A stretch of DNA of 64,000 bases, taken from positions 21,782,923-21,846,922 of the forward strand of contig JABAKD010000025.1 of assembly GCA_012845835.1 (NCBI GenBank), written 5' to 3'. This document shows positions 11,889 through 22,593 of this stretch, in pieces (position 1 is the stretch's first letter; every line of letters begins with the position of its first letter). The notes below the pieces were generated by a model, which was not told where the DNA came from, did not search any database, and saw only the letters and a list, made by a program, of their open reading frames with translations. The position numbers were made by a program, and so were the translations under genes. Source of the stretch: Undaria pinnatifida. Its lineage: Eukaryota > Sar > Phaeophyceae > Laminariales > Alariaceae.

Positions 11889-11945
11889 CGGAGTGGGGAG
11901 ATTGGCGCAGCACGTGGCGAGGGACGAGCTGTACACGTCCAGCAT
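11889..11945 (-). CDS. Exon 10: short exon, probably a partial module
   Basis: The donor CTCCG/GTGAGT is strong. The only upstream AG in a usable position is CCAAG at 11946, giving a 57-nt exon of 19 codons (MLDVYSSSLATCCANLPTP) in phase 0. The frame stays open further upstream, but no AG lies there for a longer exon, so a real module may have lost its acceptor. The weak polypyrimidine tract makes the left border uncertain. Confidence 0.5.
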
Positions 11946-12562
11946 CTTGGTTGTCCCCACCCGTGTTACGTAGCCGGGGTTGAAGGGCCGTTGTCCAATC
12001 GTCCGTACGCAGGGAACAAAAAAACGGAAAAAAATCGCACATTAGAATCGCAGATTGAATATAATACCTACTTGACCGTAGATACGCACGGCAGGGGGGG
12101 GGGGGGGGGGGGGGTAATTTCTTACGCCTCGTTTTGCAATGAATGGCTCGGAGTTACACGCGCGAGCGACCCTCCCCCCCCCCCCCCCCCCCCTTCCCCG
12201 CTGGAAATTTGTAAATTTGCTGAGGCAAGGATCGCATACATGTGTCCGACGATTTGAGGTCACCTTACCGCCGTCTCTAGAAAATGGTTGACATACTCCT
12301 TAAATTATATATATATATATATATATCCCAACCCTCACCCTGACCCTAACCGAATAGCCCAACGGAACGCAACCAACCGACCAATTTAGGGTGAAACTCC
12401 CTCCGTCTTGTACACAGTATGCGTCAACCATGGTTGTCTCTACTGGACGATTTTGGGGGTAAGGAGCCGCCCGTCATTCACAGCGAAACCATGTCGTTTT
12501 CTCCCATTAAAAAAAAAAGTTTCATTTGCCGGCACAAGGTTAGCATGCGTGCGCATGTACCA

Positions 12563-12890
12563 CCGGTCGCCCCGGCGGCCTATCAGGTTACCCTCGAGCC
12601 TGGAAGTAGATCTCAGCTTCGTGAATTCAAGTCCCCCGGGGAGTGGGTACTCTTTTGAATTAGTAAGGACTTTTTGTTGTGCACAAGTAGGCTTGCGGAA
12701 AGCGCGAGAGCGTGAGCTAGCAACGCTCGATGAGAAGATCGACGCGATCAGTGGGATAAGCTAGACCCTAGATGCGCGATAAAAGGTGAAGGCAAGAACC
12801 GGGGGGGGGGGGGGGGGGGGGGGAGAAGGGACGACAGCTGTGACCATGGCTTGTCCAGAAGCTGGAAAGTAGTGTGCAAAAAAAAAAAAA
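12563..12890 (+). mobile_element. tRNA-derived SINE, copy 1
   Basis: The head GGTCGCCCCGGCGGCCTATC corresponds to the A-box region (TGGCGTATCAGG in other copies). The body has CTTGCGGAAAGCGCGAGAGC and ACTCGATGA; the tail has CTTGTCCAGAAGCTGGAAAG then GTGTGC and an A-run. A G-run of about 25 bases lies at 12800-12823, where other copies have only a few Gs. The B-box-like segment is worn (GAATTCAAGTCCCC). It lies in intron 9. Confidence 0.85.
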
Positions 12891-13273
12891 GGAGCCCCCG
12901 GCTACCCGGAAAAAGAGAAGACGGAGTTTTTTTCTTCTCCAAAATTAGGCGATACGTAAATTCTGTCATATCGTAACCCCGCGTCTAGAAGAGCTTGACA
13001 GAGTCGGGGGGAGAGTCCGATTCGGGGAGTCCCCGAGGACAGGGGGAGGGGGGGGGGAGGCGTTTCTATGAACGATACCAGGGACGATATACCTTTAAAA
13101 AAAAAAAGCGTGTTTCAAACATGCAACCTGTACAAAGTATTTTTTTTTCCGTGCGGCGGAGCCAGGAACAGGGAGGCAACAAACTCTAAACCATTTACAC
13201 CGAAACAGTGGTAGTAGTAGTAACCGACTACGAGCTGTTCGAGGGGCGAGAATGAGCAGGCAAGGTTCTGTAC

Positions 13274-13411
13274 CTGGGCGGCGGGGAGGTAACCGGACAT
13301 CGAGGCCGACACGATCTTGATGATTTCCATCACGCCGCTGTTCGTTGCGTAGGACAGCGCCGTCATGCCATGGAGGTCCTTGCCCGTGATCATGTCGATC
13401 ACCCTAGTGCG
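13274..13411 (-). CDS. Exon 9: ankyrin repeat module, 138 nt
   Basis: This exon is exactly 46 codons, phase 0 to 0. The acceptor is ATTTAG and the donor CCCAG/GTACAG. It is the clearest ankyrin repeat in the window: GKDLHGMTALSYATNSGVME has the G-MTAL-A motif followed by the NSGVMEIIKIV helix. The alternative acceptor CACTAG, eight bases on, would break the frame. Size and phase match exons 6 and 7. Confidence 0.85.
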
Positions 13412-14720
13412 CTAAATAAATAGTACACGGCACACGTCAAAGGAACGTTTGTTTGTTTTTTGTGCGGCGCGAAGAAGTATAACAGCGTTTGATCGACAAA
13501 ACAATGCAACCGGTTCAGGAAAAACGCCGGGTGGCAAGGGTGGGGGGTGCGGGCGGGGTCAGGGGGGGCGGGGGGAATCGATAGCGGTGAATGCACTTCG
13601 GTGCAGCGGCAGGATAAACTCTCCAGCTGGGGAAAAATTATCTGTTTAGATGTTAGGTTGGTTTGCGCCGTGAAAAAGTTGTCCTCGCGAGCGCTATAAG
13701 CCGCGTGGCTTGTACAACGTCCATCGCGCGGCATACATCGCTTGAACTTATGCATTGTAATTGCGACTTTTCGTGTGTATTTCATGCTAAATACGCACAC
13801 GGTACACGCCACCGCCATGTGCTTTGACGGCGCGCCATAGACAAAGTTCTTTGTGTACGAGGCAACTTCTGATCCGATTGTTTACTTACTGTCACCTACG
13901 ACGTCAACGAGGGCCGTGTTCAATCCAGTTCCGCGTTCACGACGTTAGCAGGCCGGTCACAGACCGGCCACAGGCCGAATAATCCAGGAGCACGAACAGA
14001 AGCACCAACAGAGCGCAGACTCAAGCACACAGAAGCGGCCATACGTTGTCCCCCCGGTACTGTTTCAAGACGCAGGATTTGATTCGCACGCGCGGGGTGA
14101 AAAAAAACTTCGGCAAAAAAACGGTGTGGCTCGCGGTACGACGCCAATCGCGCGGCGGCGGCGGCGAACACCGCCCGTGTACAACAATCAAAAACGATGG
14201 CGCAACTCGTATGGCATGCTCCGTCCGCACACGGCTTATGTACGATTCGTGCGTTGACGATAGCAGTGCGCAGTAGAGGGCCCCCCCCCCCCGGAAGGCG
14301 CGGTGACCAGTACGTCAAGAGCAACGTGACCGGCGTTTCATTGGGGAAAGCTGCCTTGTTTTCACTCCCTGTCCCGAGTGGTTCTCCTCAGCAGCACCAA
14401 GGGATTCTTGAGAGACCGCCTTGTACGTCGGGGTACCACCAGTGTATGGAGATACCGCTTATCTGGAGTGACCCCTCCAGCTGCCGAACCGCATGCCCTA
14501 CATTCCATGGTATATCGAGCTTATATAACATGTTTACCGCATTTTCGCGTCGTCGAGCTTGCTTTTGCTTAATTAATGAACTGGCACGCCTTTTTTATCC
14601 GTGGGTAGGGTAAGGCCTTGGATAGCTACCACGAGGTGGGTATATACTCTGTATGCATACCTGGTACCTGGTATAACATCACACGGCGCAGTATCACTGA
14701 AAAAAAAAAAAAAAACTCAC

Positions 14721-14888
14721 GTTTTGGTCGGGGCTCGGAACGGTCGACATTGTTGACCTGCCGCTCTTAGAGTTTTTCGGCCGCCGCCACGCCGATCTGG
14801 AATGCAGTTTACCAGAAATCGACGAGAAAGCCGTGCGCCCGGCGGCTCCGGAAACTCCCTGGGCAGACGACGAGTCGGAGTCGACATC
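14721..14888 (-). CDS. Exon 8: Ser/Lys-rich spacer between ankyrin-like modules
   Basis: This 168-nt exon (56 codons, phase 0 to 0) lies between CTCCTCAG and AAAAC/GTGAGT. In phase it reads DVDSDSSSAQGVSGAAG and then a basic Ser-rich stretch with SAWRRPKNSKSGRS. It has no ankyrin pattern and looks like a flexible insert, possibly with phosphorylation or basic-cluster signals (speculative). Another frame is also open across it, so phase agreement with exons 7 and 9 decides the reading. Confidence 0.65.
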
Positions 14889-15223
14889 CTGAGGAGACGG
14901 CAAAAATGGTTGGCGGAAAAGGGTTTTACGGTACAGGCTGGTTCACGTTGAAAAAAATACGCATCATGACTCTCCCCGGCGAATGCCGCTCGCAACATCC
15001 AGTCAAAGGGTGGATATTTTGGTATATCATCCTATACTGACCCCCCCATGACCAATGGAAGCCGGTTTCGTGGCCAGTTGTCTTTTTTAACGGCCTCTGG
15101 CTTTTGCCTCTAGGGGCAAAAACTCGTATCGAACCAATGACAAGAGGCCTTTATATTCTTCAATAACAAATTCATAGGCTTTTTCCCAAGCGCGGAGGTC
15201 AGAAAAAACAAAAATAATTGCGC

Positions 15224-15256
<33 letters not shown>

Positions 15257-15394
15257 ATTTTGCACTCGAACCGGTGGGAGGTACTCGAAGGCACATACGT
15301 CTGGGTAGAATTTATATCGCGCTAAAAAAAAAATCGAAGATCTGACCCTGCCCGTGTTGATAAAAAAAATATAGTGGCACGTTCCGATATAAAG

Positions 15395-15725
15395 ATGTAT
15401 TAAGGTATACCTGTTTTTTCCGAAAATAATTTCAGCTATTACGATGCTCCTCAACCAAAAATCGTCGGAAAATGCGCCCCCTTCGTTTTTTTTTTTTTTT
15501 TCCATTTTTTGGCATGGTTCTCGCGCGTTCTGTACCTTGGCATTTTGTTGTTGTTGTTGTTGTTGTTTTGTCATCTGCTAGTCGCGGTACAAGCAGCGGT
15601 TGGTTGTATTTCTTTCTCCAAAAAATCCGATGTTTTTCTGTGGGCGAGAGGTCTCGTAAGCTCCCCAAGTTTGAGGAGCGCCTCAGGAAAAAAAAAAAAT
15701 GGCGAACCTCTATTTTGTAGCGCGC
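15395..15725. mobile_element. MITE family 'AGGTATACC', copy
   Basis: The left end has AAGGTATACCTGTTTTTT and the right end GGCGAACCTCTATTTTGTAG; these are imperfect inverted termini shared with copies near 20245-20545 and 24745-25045. Internal landmarks such as GAGGTCTCGTAAGCTCCC recur. A TTG microsatellite lies at 15544-15567. A CCG run (15227-15256) lies just outside. Confidence 0.6.
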
Positions 15726-16786
15726 GTCTGAAAAACATGGTCAGAATCGAACGAGAAAACTGCATCTTACAGCAAAACTTGAAGAAAATGACGTATCTCT
15801 TGCTCATTATTACCCACCAAAAGTCCCCCCTTTTTCGAGAAATAAGACCCTGAAAAAGACGTTTTTTTTTTTTTTTCGCCGAAAAAGATCGGTCTCGACA
15901 AGAAAAAAAATCCTGCATGTACTAACCGACGAAAAAAAACACACACACACATACACTGGTGAGGTCTTCGCAATGGCACATAGAAGACGTGTGTGCACAA
16001 AAATTCACTCAATTCACTCTGTCTGAGGTGTGAATCGAGAAAACGGCGTGGACATTCGCCTGGGGGTGCCCAGGGGGAAATAAAAAATGTTTGTTTTAGA
16101 TTGGTGGGAACGGTGGACGGTACTGGTCGTGGTAATAGTTGACGGCAACGGCTGACGACGTCAACACCCGCCTGTGGGAAAAATAAATGGAGAGGCTGAT
16201 GGAGCTGTTCATTAATTGGTTGTCACACTCGTCTGTGAGCCGCCCCGACTAGCAAAATTTAATTGTTGTTGTTGTTGTTGTTGTTGTTGTTTTTTGGCCT
16301 TCTGCGAGGGCGCCGACTATATAATACCTCACCAAAAACGCTTAGAAACTGAAAGCGCAACTCCCGACGTCCGAGAGACGAAACGGGTGCAAAAAAACAA
16401 GCATTTTTTGCATTGCAAAAACAAGAAAGGACAAGAAGGACATCTCTCGGACGAATTTTGGGTTATTTAAGGAAGGCCCCGTGTGTCGTTCGAAGAAAAA
16501 ACGCCTGGAAAACTGGGGAAACCCGTTTTTGGGTTGGAAAAATACTTAATACTAGTATAGGGAGGCGTTTTGGGGTGGACTGGAGGGGTTTTATTTAATG
16601 TTCCTCTCGATAGCAGCGTACGTCGCGCACCAACTCCTTCTAAAGGTGGCGTTTTTCCTCGGTGGTAGAAGAGCGAGCTTTCCTCACCAAAACCGGCTTC
16701 ATGACACATTGAGAAATAACGCAGGTTCAACACAAACAAATACCCCCATCATGGCCGATACATGTGTATTTATGTACTTAGTACGT

Positions 16787-17064
16787 GACTGATTCTACGA
16801 TAGCCGCCCCCGCCCCCGCGAGCCCGCGATTTCCTTCAACAAAAACGAGCTCTTCATGGCTGCTCGACACGAGCTTAGGAAGGGTGGTACGAAAAAACCA
16901 CCCTGCCTGTATTGGTCGTGTTTTCAAAAGGGCCATCAAACCATGCCGTTGGGGTGTGGCAATGGGGAATGGGCACTGTGTTTCAGGAGATACCGCCGGG
17001 AGCTGGTTTCAACACCGGCGAAAAAAATCGTTAAAGAGAAGTTGGGGGGGCTACCGTAGTAAGA

Positions 17065-17072
<8 letters not shown>
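16787..17072 (+). mobile_element. MITE family 'TTCTACGATAGCC', copy 1
   Basis: It starts GACTGATTCTACGATAGCC and ends GGGGGGCTACCGTAGTAAGA, which are imperfect terminal inverted repeats. The interior has GGCTGCTCGACACGAG and GGAGCTGGTTTCAACACCGG, recurring in four other copies. An AT microsatellite follows at 17066-17093. Confidence 0.75.
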
Positions 17073-17098
<26 letters not shown>

Positions 17099-17561
17099 TG
17101 ATCACAATGAGCAAGGGCGACGGCCGGGGGTGTACCCCCCCCCCACCCCCCCCCTTTTTCACTACCTGGTGTTCACCGTTCAATATCATACTCCCATACT
17201 CGCGCACGAGCGACTTCTGTACTTCACGGGACCAACACACGTTAAGTTTTGTTAAGCTTGGCGCAACGTAATAGCTAACACCACATCCCCTTGAAGGATT
17301 CATATCGAAAAACTAAAAAAAAAAAAAACAGTGAGCACTAAAAGCCTCTAGATCCATAGATGACCGCAACGGACACCGGATTTACACTCGCGCCGGTGAC
17401 CCCCCTAGACACCGCAAAAAAAGGATCCCAAAAAAAGGGGACCGCCCCCTTTACCGTATCTTGAGAGCCACATGTATTATTTTCTTTGTTTCCTCCCTAC
17501 GTTACTCAGATTCAAGGTCACTGCAACCAGGCTCTTCCCCCCCACCCCCCCCCCCCCACAC

Positions 17562-17638
17562 CGCCCCTACGATGCCCAGTCTCGAAAGGGATTCGTGGTC
17601 AAAGGTCAAATGCCTAAAGGCGAGCAACAAATGAGTAC

Positions 17639-17640
<2 letters not shown>
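17562..17640 (+). mobile_element. LINE 3'-end fragment with C-run tail
   Basis: CAGTCTCGAAAGGGATTCGT and GGCGAGCAACAAATGAG match the reverse complement of 40368-40445, the 3' end of the minus-strand LINE. It is followed directly by a C-run of about 27 bases (17640-17667), and the 40.4-kb copy is likewise followed (on its sense strand) by C-runs. Confidence 0.65.
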
Positions 17641-17669
<29 letters not shown>

Positions 17670-17694
17670 CGATGCGTGCCTTCATTTGTATCCA

Positions 17695-18115
17695 GACAAT
17701 AATTCGGCCCCTTCTTCCCTCTCGTCGACTCGCATCGCACTTAAAATCATCCGACAATAATTCGGTCCTTTCTTCCTTTCTTCCCTCGCGTCGGCTCGCA
17801 TCGAACTTAAATTGACGGGTCCGACAATACTTTGAGCTCTTTCCTCCCTCTCGTCGACTCATATCGAACATAACATCATGGCCGACAGTACTTCGGCCCT
17901 TTTTTCCCTCTCATCGACTCGCAAAAAAAAATGAAAATCATCCGACAATACTTCGGCCCTTTCTTTCCCTCTCGTCGACTCGCAAAAAAACTTGAAATCA
18001 CAGCCAACAGTAGTACTTCGGCCCTTTCTTCCCTCGCGTCGACTCGCAAAAAACTTGAAATCATAGCCAACCATACTTCGGCCCTTTCTTCCCTCCCGTC
18101 GGCTCGAACTTAAAA
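17695..18115. repeat. Minisatellite, 60-66 bp unit, seven copies
   Basis: Each unit has ACTTCGGCCCTTTCTTCCCT, then CGTCGACTCGC, then AACTTGAAATCATAGCC. Copies start near 17700, 17760, 17830, 17890, 17950, 18015 and 18077. It lies in intron 7 and ends about 210 bp from exon 7. Confidence 0.9.
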
Positions 18116-18327
18116 CCATGGCCAAATACAGAAACCAAGGTATCGTATCATGCACAAGCAACGAAAAAAACTCAAAAACGAAAACAAAAAAGACGCTACA
18201 AAAACGGAAACGAAAAAAATATGTAGAAAGAAGAGGCAACCAAAACCATTACCGGAACGAGAGAACATCATGTGCCGCCTTCTTTTTTTCTTGCTTTGGG
18301 GGCGGCGGGGGGGGGGGGGCAACTCAC

Positions 18328-18465
18328 GGAAGTCTTGGTGTCGACGCCGATCGCCGAAACCGCCTTCATCACGGCTGTCACCGCCTCCACGCTCCGGCTC
18401 TCCGCCGCGACCATCAACGCCGACACGCGCCGCGGTCCCGAACACGACGTGATAGCGACGACCAC
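18328..18465 (-). CDS. Exon 7: ankyrin-like module, 138 nt
   Basis: This exon is exactly 46 codons, phase 0 to 0. The acceptor is AATTTAG and the donor TCC/GTGAGT. It contains RRVSALMVAAESRSVEAV, with the ankyrin-type pattern LMVAAESRSVEAVTAVM. Its size and phase equal those of exons 6 and 9. The intron to exon 6 is about 420 bp, among the shortest here, and carries two G-runs. Confidence 0.75.
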
Positions 18466-18721
18466 CTAAATTAGCAAAAAACCAACAAGCACACACCACG
18501 ACAACTATAGGGAAGTAATACTCACTTTTTGTTCGGGGGGGGGGGGGGGGGGGGTACATAGTATAGATAGGCGGAGGGGGGGGGGGGGGGGGGGTAAGCC
18601 AATATATACTAGTTCAATAAGGACAAGGACGTTTCTGGTTTTCGACGTACATAGCAGGCGGTATGAGGATAACATAAGGAGGATACGATAGAGGTTCACC
18701 ATTTTTTTCCGAGGTACCTCA

Positions 18722-18800
18722 CATTTGGAGCTTAACCCCCCCCATAGCAACTTTGCAAGTAAATCTGTCCCCAAAAAGGTTTCCAGTTGTAAAAGGCGTT
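18722..18800. mobile_element. Short MITE, TTAA-type family (fragment)
   Basis: It contains TGGAGCTTAACCCCCCC, CTGTCCCCAAAAAGGTTTCC and AGTTGTAAAAGGCGTTGAAG, which match parts of the 38-kb copy. Confidence 0.5.
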
Positions 18801-18888
18801 GAAGAGGGAAAAAAAAAGAATAAGAATACCTGTAACGGTGGTTCTCTCAAGAGCTCACAAGGAAAACAAACAAACTTTTTACACACAC

Positions 18889-19026
18889 CCTCTCTTGCGT
18901 TAGCAGGTCGTTCATGTAGGCCACAACCGCGTCGACGACGGCTCCGACCCCGCTCCTCGCCGCCTCTACGAGCACGGTCGTCTCGTTCAGGTCTTCGCCC
19001 ATGGCGATAGCATTGGCACCCGCTCG
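18889..19026 (-). CDS. Exon 6: ankyrin-like module, 138 nt
   Basis: This exon is exactly 46 codons, phase 0 to 0. The acceptor is TATCAG and the donor AGAGG/GTGTGT. It contains TTVLVEAARSGVGAVVDAVV, the same helix-turn-helix pattern as neighbouring exons (VEAARSG in place of LTAAAEGG). The next exon has the same length, which suggests whole-exon duplication. Confidence 0.75.
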
Positions 19027-19119
19027 CTGATATACACACCAGACCAGAAAAACAGCGGCAAGCGGGGGGGGGGGGGGGGGGGGGAGATGGATGGGATGCA
19101 GGGCGAGGGAGGGTGTTTG

Positions 19120-19480
19120 TGGGAGGGCATGGCCGTAGTCGTATGACCTTAGACCCTCGCATCCCTACTGTGCCGGGACGGAGCACGTCGGGTATTTCAC
19201 CAACCAGGCAGACATTGCCCGCATCAAGCGCGAAGCGCCCTGAGGTGCTCGGCGAGTCGCACGAAGGGTGATCTGCATCCTTCCAAGAACCGCTGGTAAG
19301 ACGGACTTCGGCACCTTGCGCCTACTTCCTTGTTCATGGATGACAGCGCCAATGAGTCACTTTGTTTTCGGGTGTGGCCACTCCAGAGACAGCAATGGGT
19401 ATTAATACATGCAACTGCCTCGTGGGTGCCGTACCATGATCACACTACGTGATGCGATCATTCTTCTTGTGCGGAGTTAA
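19120..19480. repeat. Dispersed repeat X, copy 1
   Basis: About 350 bp also present in inverted orientation at 43920-44275. Shared blocks include GACCCTCGCATCCCTAC, GTCTTACCAGCGG-type sequence, GTGGCCACTCCAGAGACAGC and the CACTACGTGATGCGATCATT end. No coding frame is kept. It lies in intron 5 (19027-22473). Confidence 0.8.
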
Positions 19481-20244
19481 GCAGGGCGAGGGGGGGGGGG
19501 GGGGGGGGGTAATCGTTGTTATGTGTGAGGTGGCTGGGTAGTGACACGGAGCATCCCTTAAGGCAGGTCTGGCAGCCAAGCATGTCCTTGGTGCAGCTCA
19601 GAGTCGCGAAGCTCAAAAGTTTGGAAGAGAACCAGCTCCATCAATCCCACTCGTCATGACCACGTCTGAACATGAAGGGGTCGTGCACCCCCTTCCCAAC
19701 TCTAACGTACACCCGAAAACACGAAAAACCGCCATCCAAGCAATACGAAAACGGTCGAAAAGCACCTTTTATGAGGCTATCACCGGCCTTCCGAGGCCGT
19801 ACCACAACACATGCATGACCTCGGTCTGTGTCAGACAGTAAGACCCTCCCGTCCCCGGCAATACCGCGGTGAATTATTGTACCCCCCGCCTCCGAGTAAT
19901 ACACAGCACCAAGAGGTTAGCAGGACGAGGTGGACCTAAAGGCTGCCACAGGGAGGGCGCCCCGCCTTGTTGCTCGGGGGGGTTTTCACTCACCACTCGC
20001 GCGAGTGACTCCGTGCCCCTCACGCAGACCAAAAAAAGAAGAAAACGCCTTTAGGCGGCTACTATGTTTGGCCCAGCAGGCAGCTTTAACTGACCGTGAA
20101 ACTCCACCGCGGACGGATTCGTATATCGCATAATTCGAACGGCGCGAACGCTCAAGATCGATCGCACAAGGACCAGGAAAAGCGCGAGAGACCCCGAGCC
20201 ACCGCGAGTGACACCCCATACCCCGCACGTAGCCTTTTTTTTAC

Positions 20245-20545
20245 GCATGCTACGGTAGAGGTATACCTTTCTTTGGCGAAAACGTTTTCTGAATGACGGG
20301 TCTCCTTAACCTACTAATACCATCGTCGGAAAATAAATAAGTAATAGGCCATTTTTGTTTTCTTCATTGGCAGCGCTCTCGTTGTTTGCCTGGGCCCCAA
20401 CACATGAGATATTTTTATTGTTCCGGTGTACCAGCTTTTGTTTTTTCTTCTCGAAATTTCAGTTTTTTGAGAGAGAGGTCGCCCTAAGAGCTCCCAAACT
20501 GCGGAGAACTTCAGAAAAAAAATGTGGCGCACGTCTCGAGTAAGA
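20245..20545. mobile_element. MITE family 'AGGTATACC', copy
   Basis: It begins GCTACGGTAGAGGTATACC and ends near AATGTGGCGCACGTCTCGAG. GAACGTTTTC-type, CGTCGGAAAATAA and AAGAGCTCCCAAACT landmarks are shared with 24745-25045. Confidence 0.65.
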
Positions 20546-20799
20546 TCGGCACACTCGACCTGGTGCTATATGCATTGTCTACATATGGTAGGTCTACAGG
20601 TGCAAGTTTATACGCTTTATTTTCTTGATGCTCTCTTTGCACTTTATGGACACGAAGAGCTCTGCCTATTTTGTGCCTCATTACCCCCCACACACACAGA
20701 AAAAAAACTGAATTTGAGTGTGAGTATACTGAAAAAGTGCCATCCCATTAAGAAACCCATGGTTTTCACCCATATATGTTTACATATTTCATATTGCAT

Positions 20800-21480
20800 A
20801 GGTATACGTACAACAAAATCATACTCGAGTGCTAAAACAAAAAGGAATACATTTCGTAACATTCCGGCCACATTTTTGGACATCTACATAAAAAAGGAGC
20901 TCTCGCCGTTCAGACCAAAAAAAAGAAACGGGCCAACGGCTACACGGTGCTGGTATACAACAAAATCATACTTTTGAGCGCTGAAAAAAATAAATTTTAT
21001 GACTTTCCGGCCATTTTTTTTTTTTTTAAATATATACCAAGTATATAGGAGTTCTCGTCATTCAGACGAAAGAAAGAAAACGAGCCAAGGCTCGACACGA
21101 CAACAAAATCATACTTGAGTGCAAAAAAAAAAGGAATACATTTCGTAACCTTCCGGCCACATTTTTGGTTTTATGTATAAGGAGCTCTCGCCATTCATAC
21201 CAAAAAAAAAAAACGGACCGACGGCTACACGGTACTGGTATACAACAAAATCATATTTTTGAGTGCTCAATAAAAAAATTGAAAGAAATTTCGTAACATT
21301 CCGGTTTTATACATATATATATATAAAAGCAGCTCTCGCCATTCAGACAAGAAAAAATAAAACGGGAGACTAAGGCTACACGGCACACTGGTATACAGCA
21401 AAGTCAAACTTGAGTGTTGAAAAAAAAAGGGAAGGAAGAAAATTCGTGACATTCCGGCCATTGTGGGTTTACATTATAAA
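20800..21480. repeat. Satellite-like tandem array, about 145-bp unit, 4.5 copies
   Basis: ACAACAAAATCATACTTGAG recurs near 20809, 20954, 21100 and 21240, with a worn copy near 21400. Other landmarks are ACATTCCGGCCACATTTTTG, GGAGCTCTCGCCATTCA and CTACACGGTACTGGTATAC. Confidence 0.9.
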
Positions 21481-21504
21481 ATAAAAATACACTCTACATA
21501 GAGC

Positions 21505-21620
21505 TATGAGATCGAAATTTTTGTCGAAACTCATCTTTGCAAGCTGTGTGTGATACTCCGATCGCGTGTATTACGGATTGTGTGTCCTCATTAAGGGCAT
21601 AGGTCGAATTTGAGTTACGC
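21505..21620 (+). repeat. Dispersed repeat E, partial copy
   Basis: It contains TTGTCGAAACTCATCTTTGC, AAGCTGTGTGTGATACTCCG and ATTAAGGGCATAGGTCG. Fuller copies are at 26520, 40005 and 45965. Confidence 0.7.
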
Positions 21621-21875
21621 ATGTAAGGAGCTCTCGTCCTTCAGACAAGAAAACAAAAAAAGCAAAAACGGGGACCGAGGCTGCCCGACGGCGCTGGGGT
21701 TAGCCCCTCTTTTCACCGCTGGATTTGAGCCACTCTCGCACGAGTGACTCTGCTGTATGTAGAGCACATCACTGACGAAAAAAAAAAAAACAGGCGATTC
21801 GCTTGGCGCAGCGTAGAAAACCATTCCATTGCCGGCTTCATATCGCAAAGAGTTCAAACAGCACTACCAAAGCTT

Positions 21876-21972
21876 TAACCCTTTTACAACTGGAAACCCG
21901 GTTTTGGGGACAAAATTACTTGGATTTAGTATAGGGAGGGGTTTGGGGGCTCTAAAGGGGTTAAAAGACCGT
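21876..21972. mobile_element. Short MITE, TTAA-type family
   Basis: It starts TTTAACCCTTTTACAACTGG and ends GGCTCTAAAGGGGTTAA, with the core GGAAACCCGGTTTTGGGGAC and TTTAGTATAGGGAGG. Both ends retain TTAA. Confidence 0.75.
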
Positions 21973-22290
21973 AAAGGAACGGGGGGGCGGTTCACTCGCG
22001 TGAATGACCGCGAGTCATCCGGAAAAAAAAAAAGGATCTCTCCCTACAGAGAGTAGCTGTTTGGTCAATGGCGTTGTCACGACCCGCTAATGTTGTGAGT
22101 AAACCCATAGACTATATATCATCGCTCATCCCAACTCCAACCAAGAAGAAGGACACGCATCCCCACACGCACCCGTCATGCCTCGCTCATCCCTACTCCA
22201 ACAACGAAAAACAACACGCATGCATCCCCACACACCCACACAGCAGTGTATCCTTAAACAAGGCCGACTCCGCTGGCTTCGCTGCTATCA

Positions 22291-22315
22291 CTGCTGCTGC
22301 TGCTGCTGCTGCTGC
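22291..22315. repeat. (GCT)n microsatellite
   Basis: Eight CTG/GCT units within intron 4. An imperfect 58-bp direct repeat (CTCATCCCTACTCCAAC, ACACGCATGCATCCCCACAC) lies just upstream at 22120-22245. Confidence 0.8.
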
Positions 22316-22473
22316 TCGCCGGCAAACGAAGCGTGTCGCAATCCTGGTCTCGCCCGCCAGAGAAGGATGTATCGTACGATGGCAGATGGAGGCAGAGCCG
22401 CGCGGTATCGAACGGGGCGTGGATAGTTCTTACCCATCAAAGCACGCCTCCTTATCAATATAAAATAGCTCAC

Positions 22474-22593
22474 CTTGCCCCCCATGAGAACCGCGTCCAT
22501 GGCTCTTTTAAATACTGCGGCGTTTCCGCCCTTGGCCGCCATTCTGACCAGACAGCGACCCTCCACCGCTGATACGCCACCCCCGATCTTGTC
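22474..22593 (-). CDS. Exon 5: ankyrin-like module
   Basis: This exon is about 120 nt (40 codons), with donor AAG/GTGAGC. The acceptor is probably GAGAAG at 22594, or three bases earlier at GAG; both keep phase 0. The core CLVRMAAKGGNAAVFKRAM aligns by eye with exon 4 (LLTAAAEGGSETVFGEV), so the two look like duplicates. The pyrimidine tract before the acceptor is modest, so the left border is uncertain by a few bases. Confidence 0.7.
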
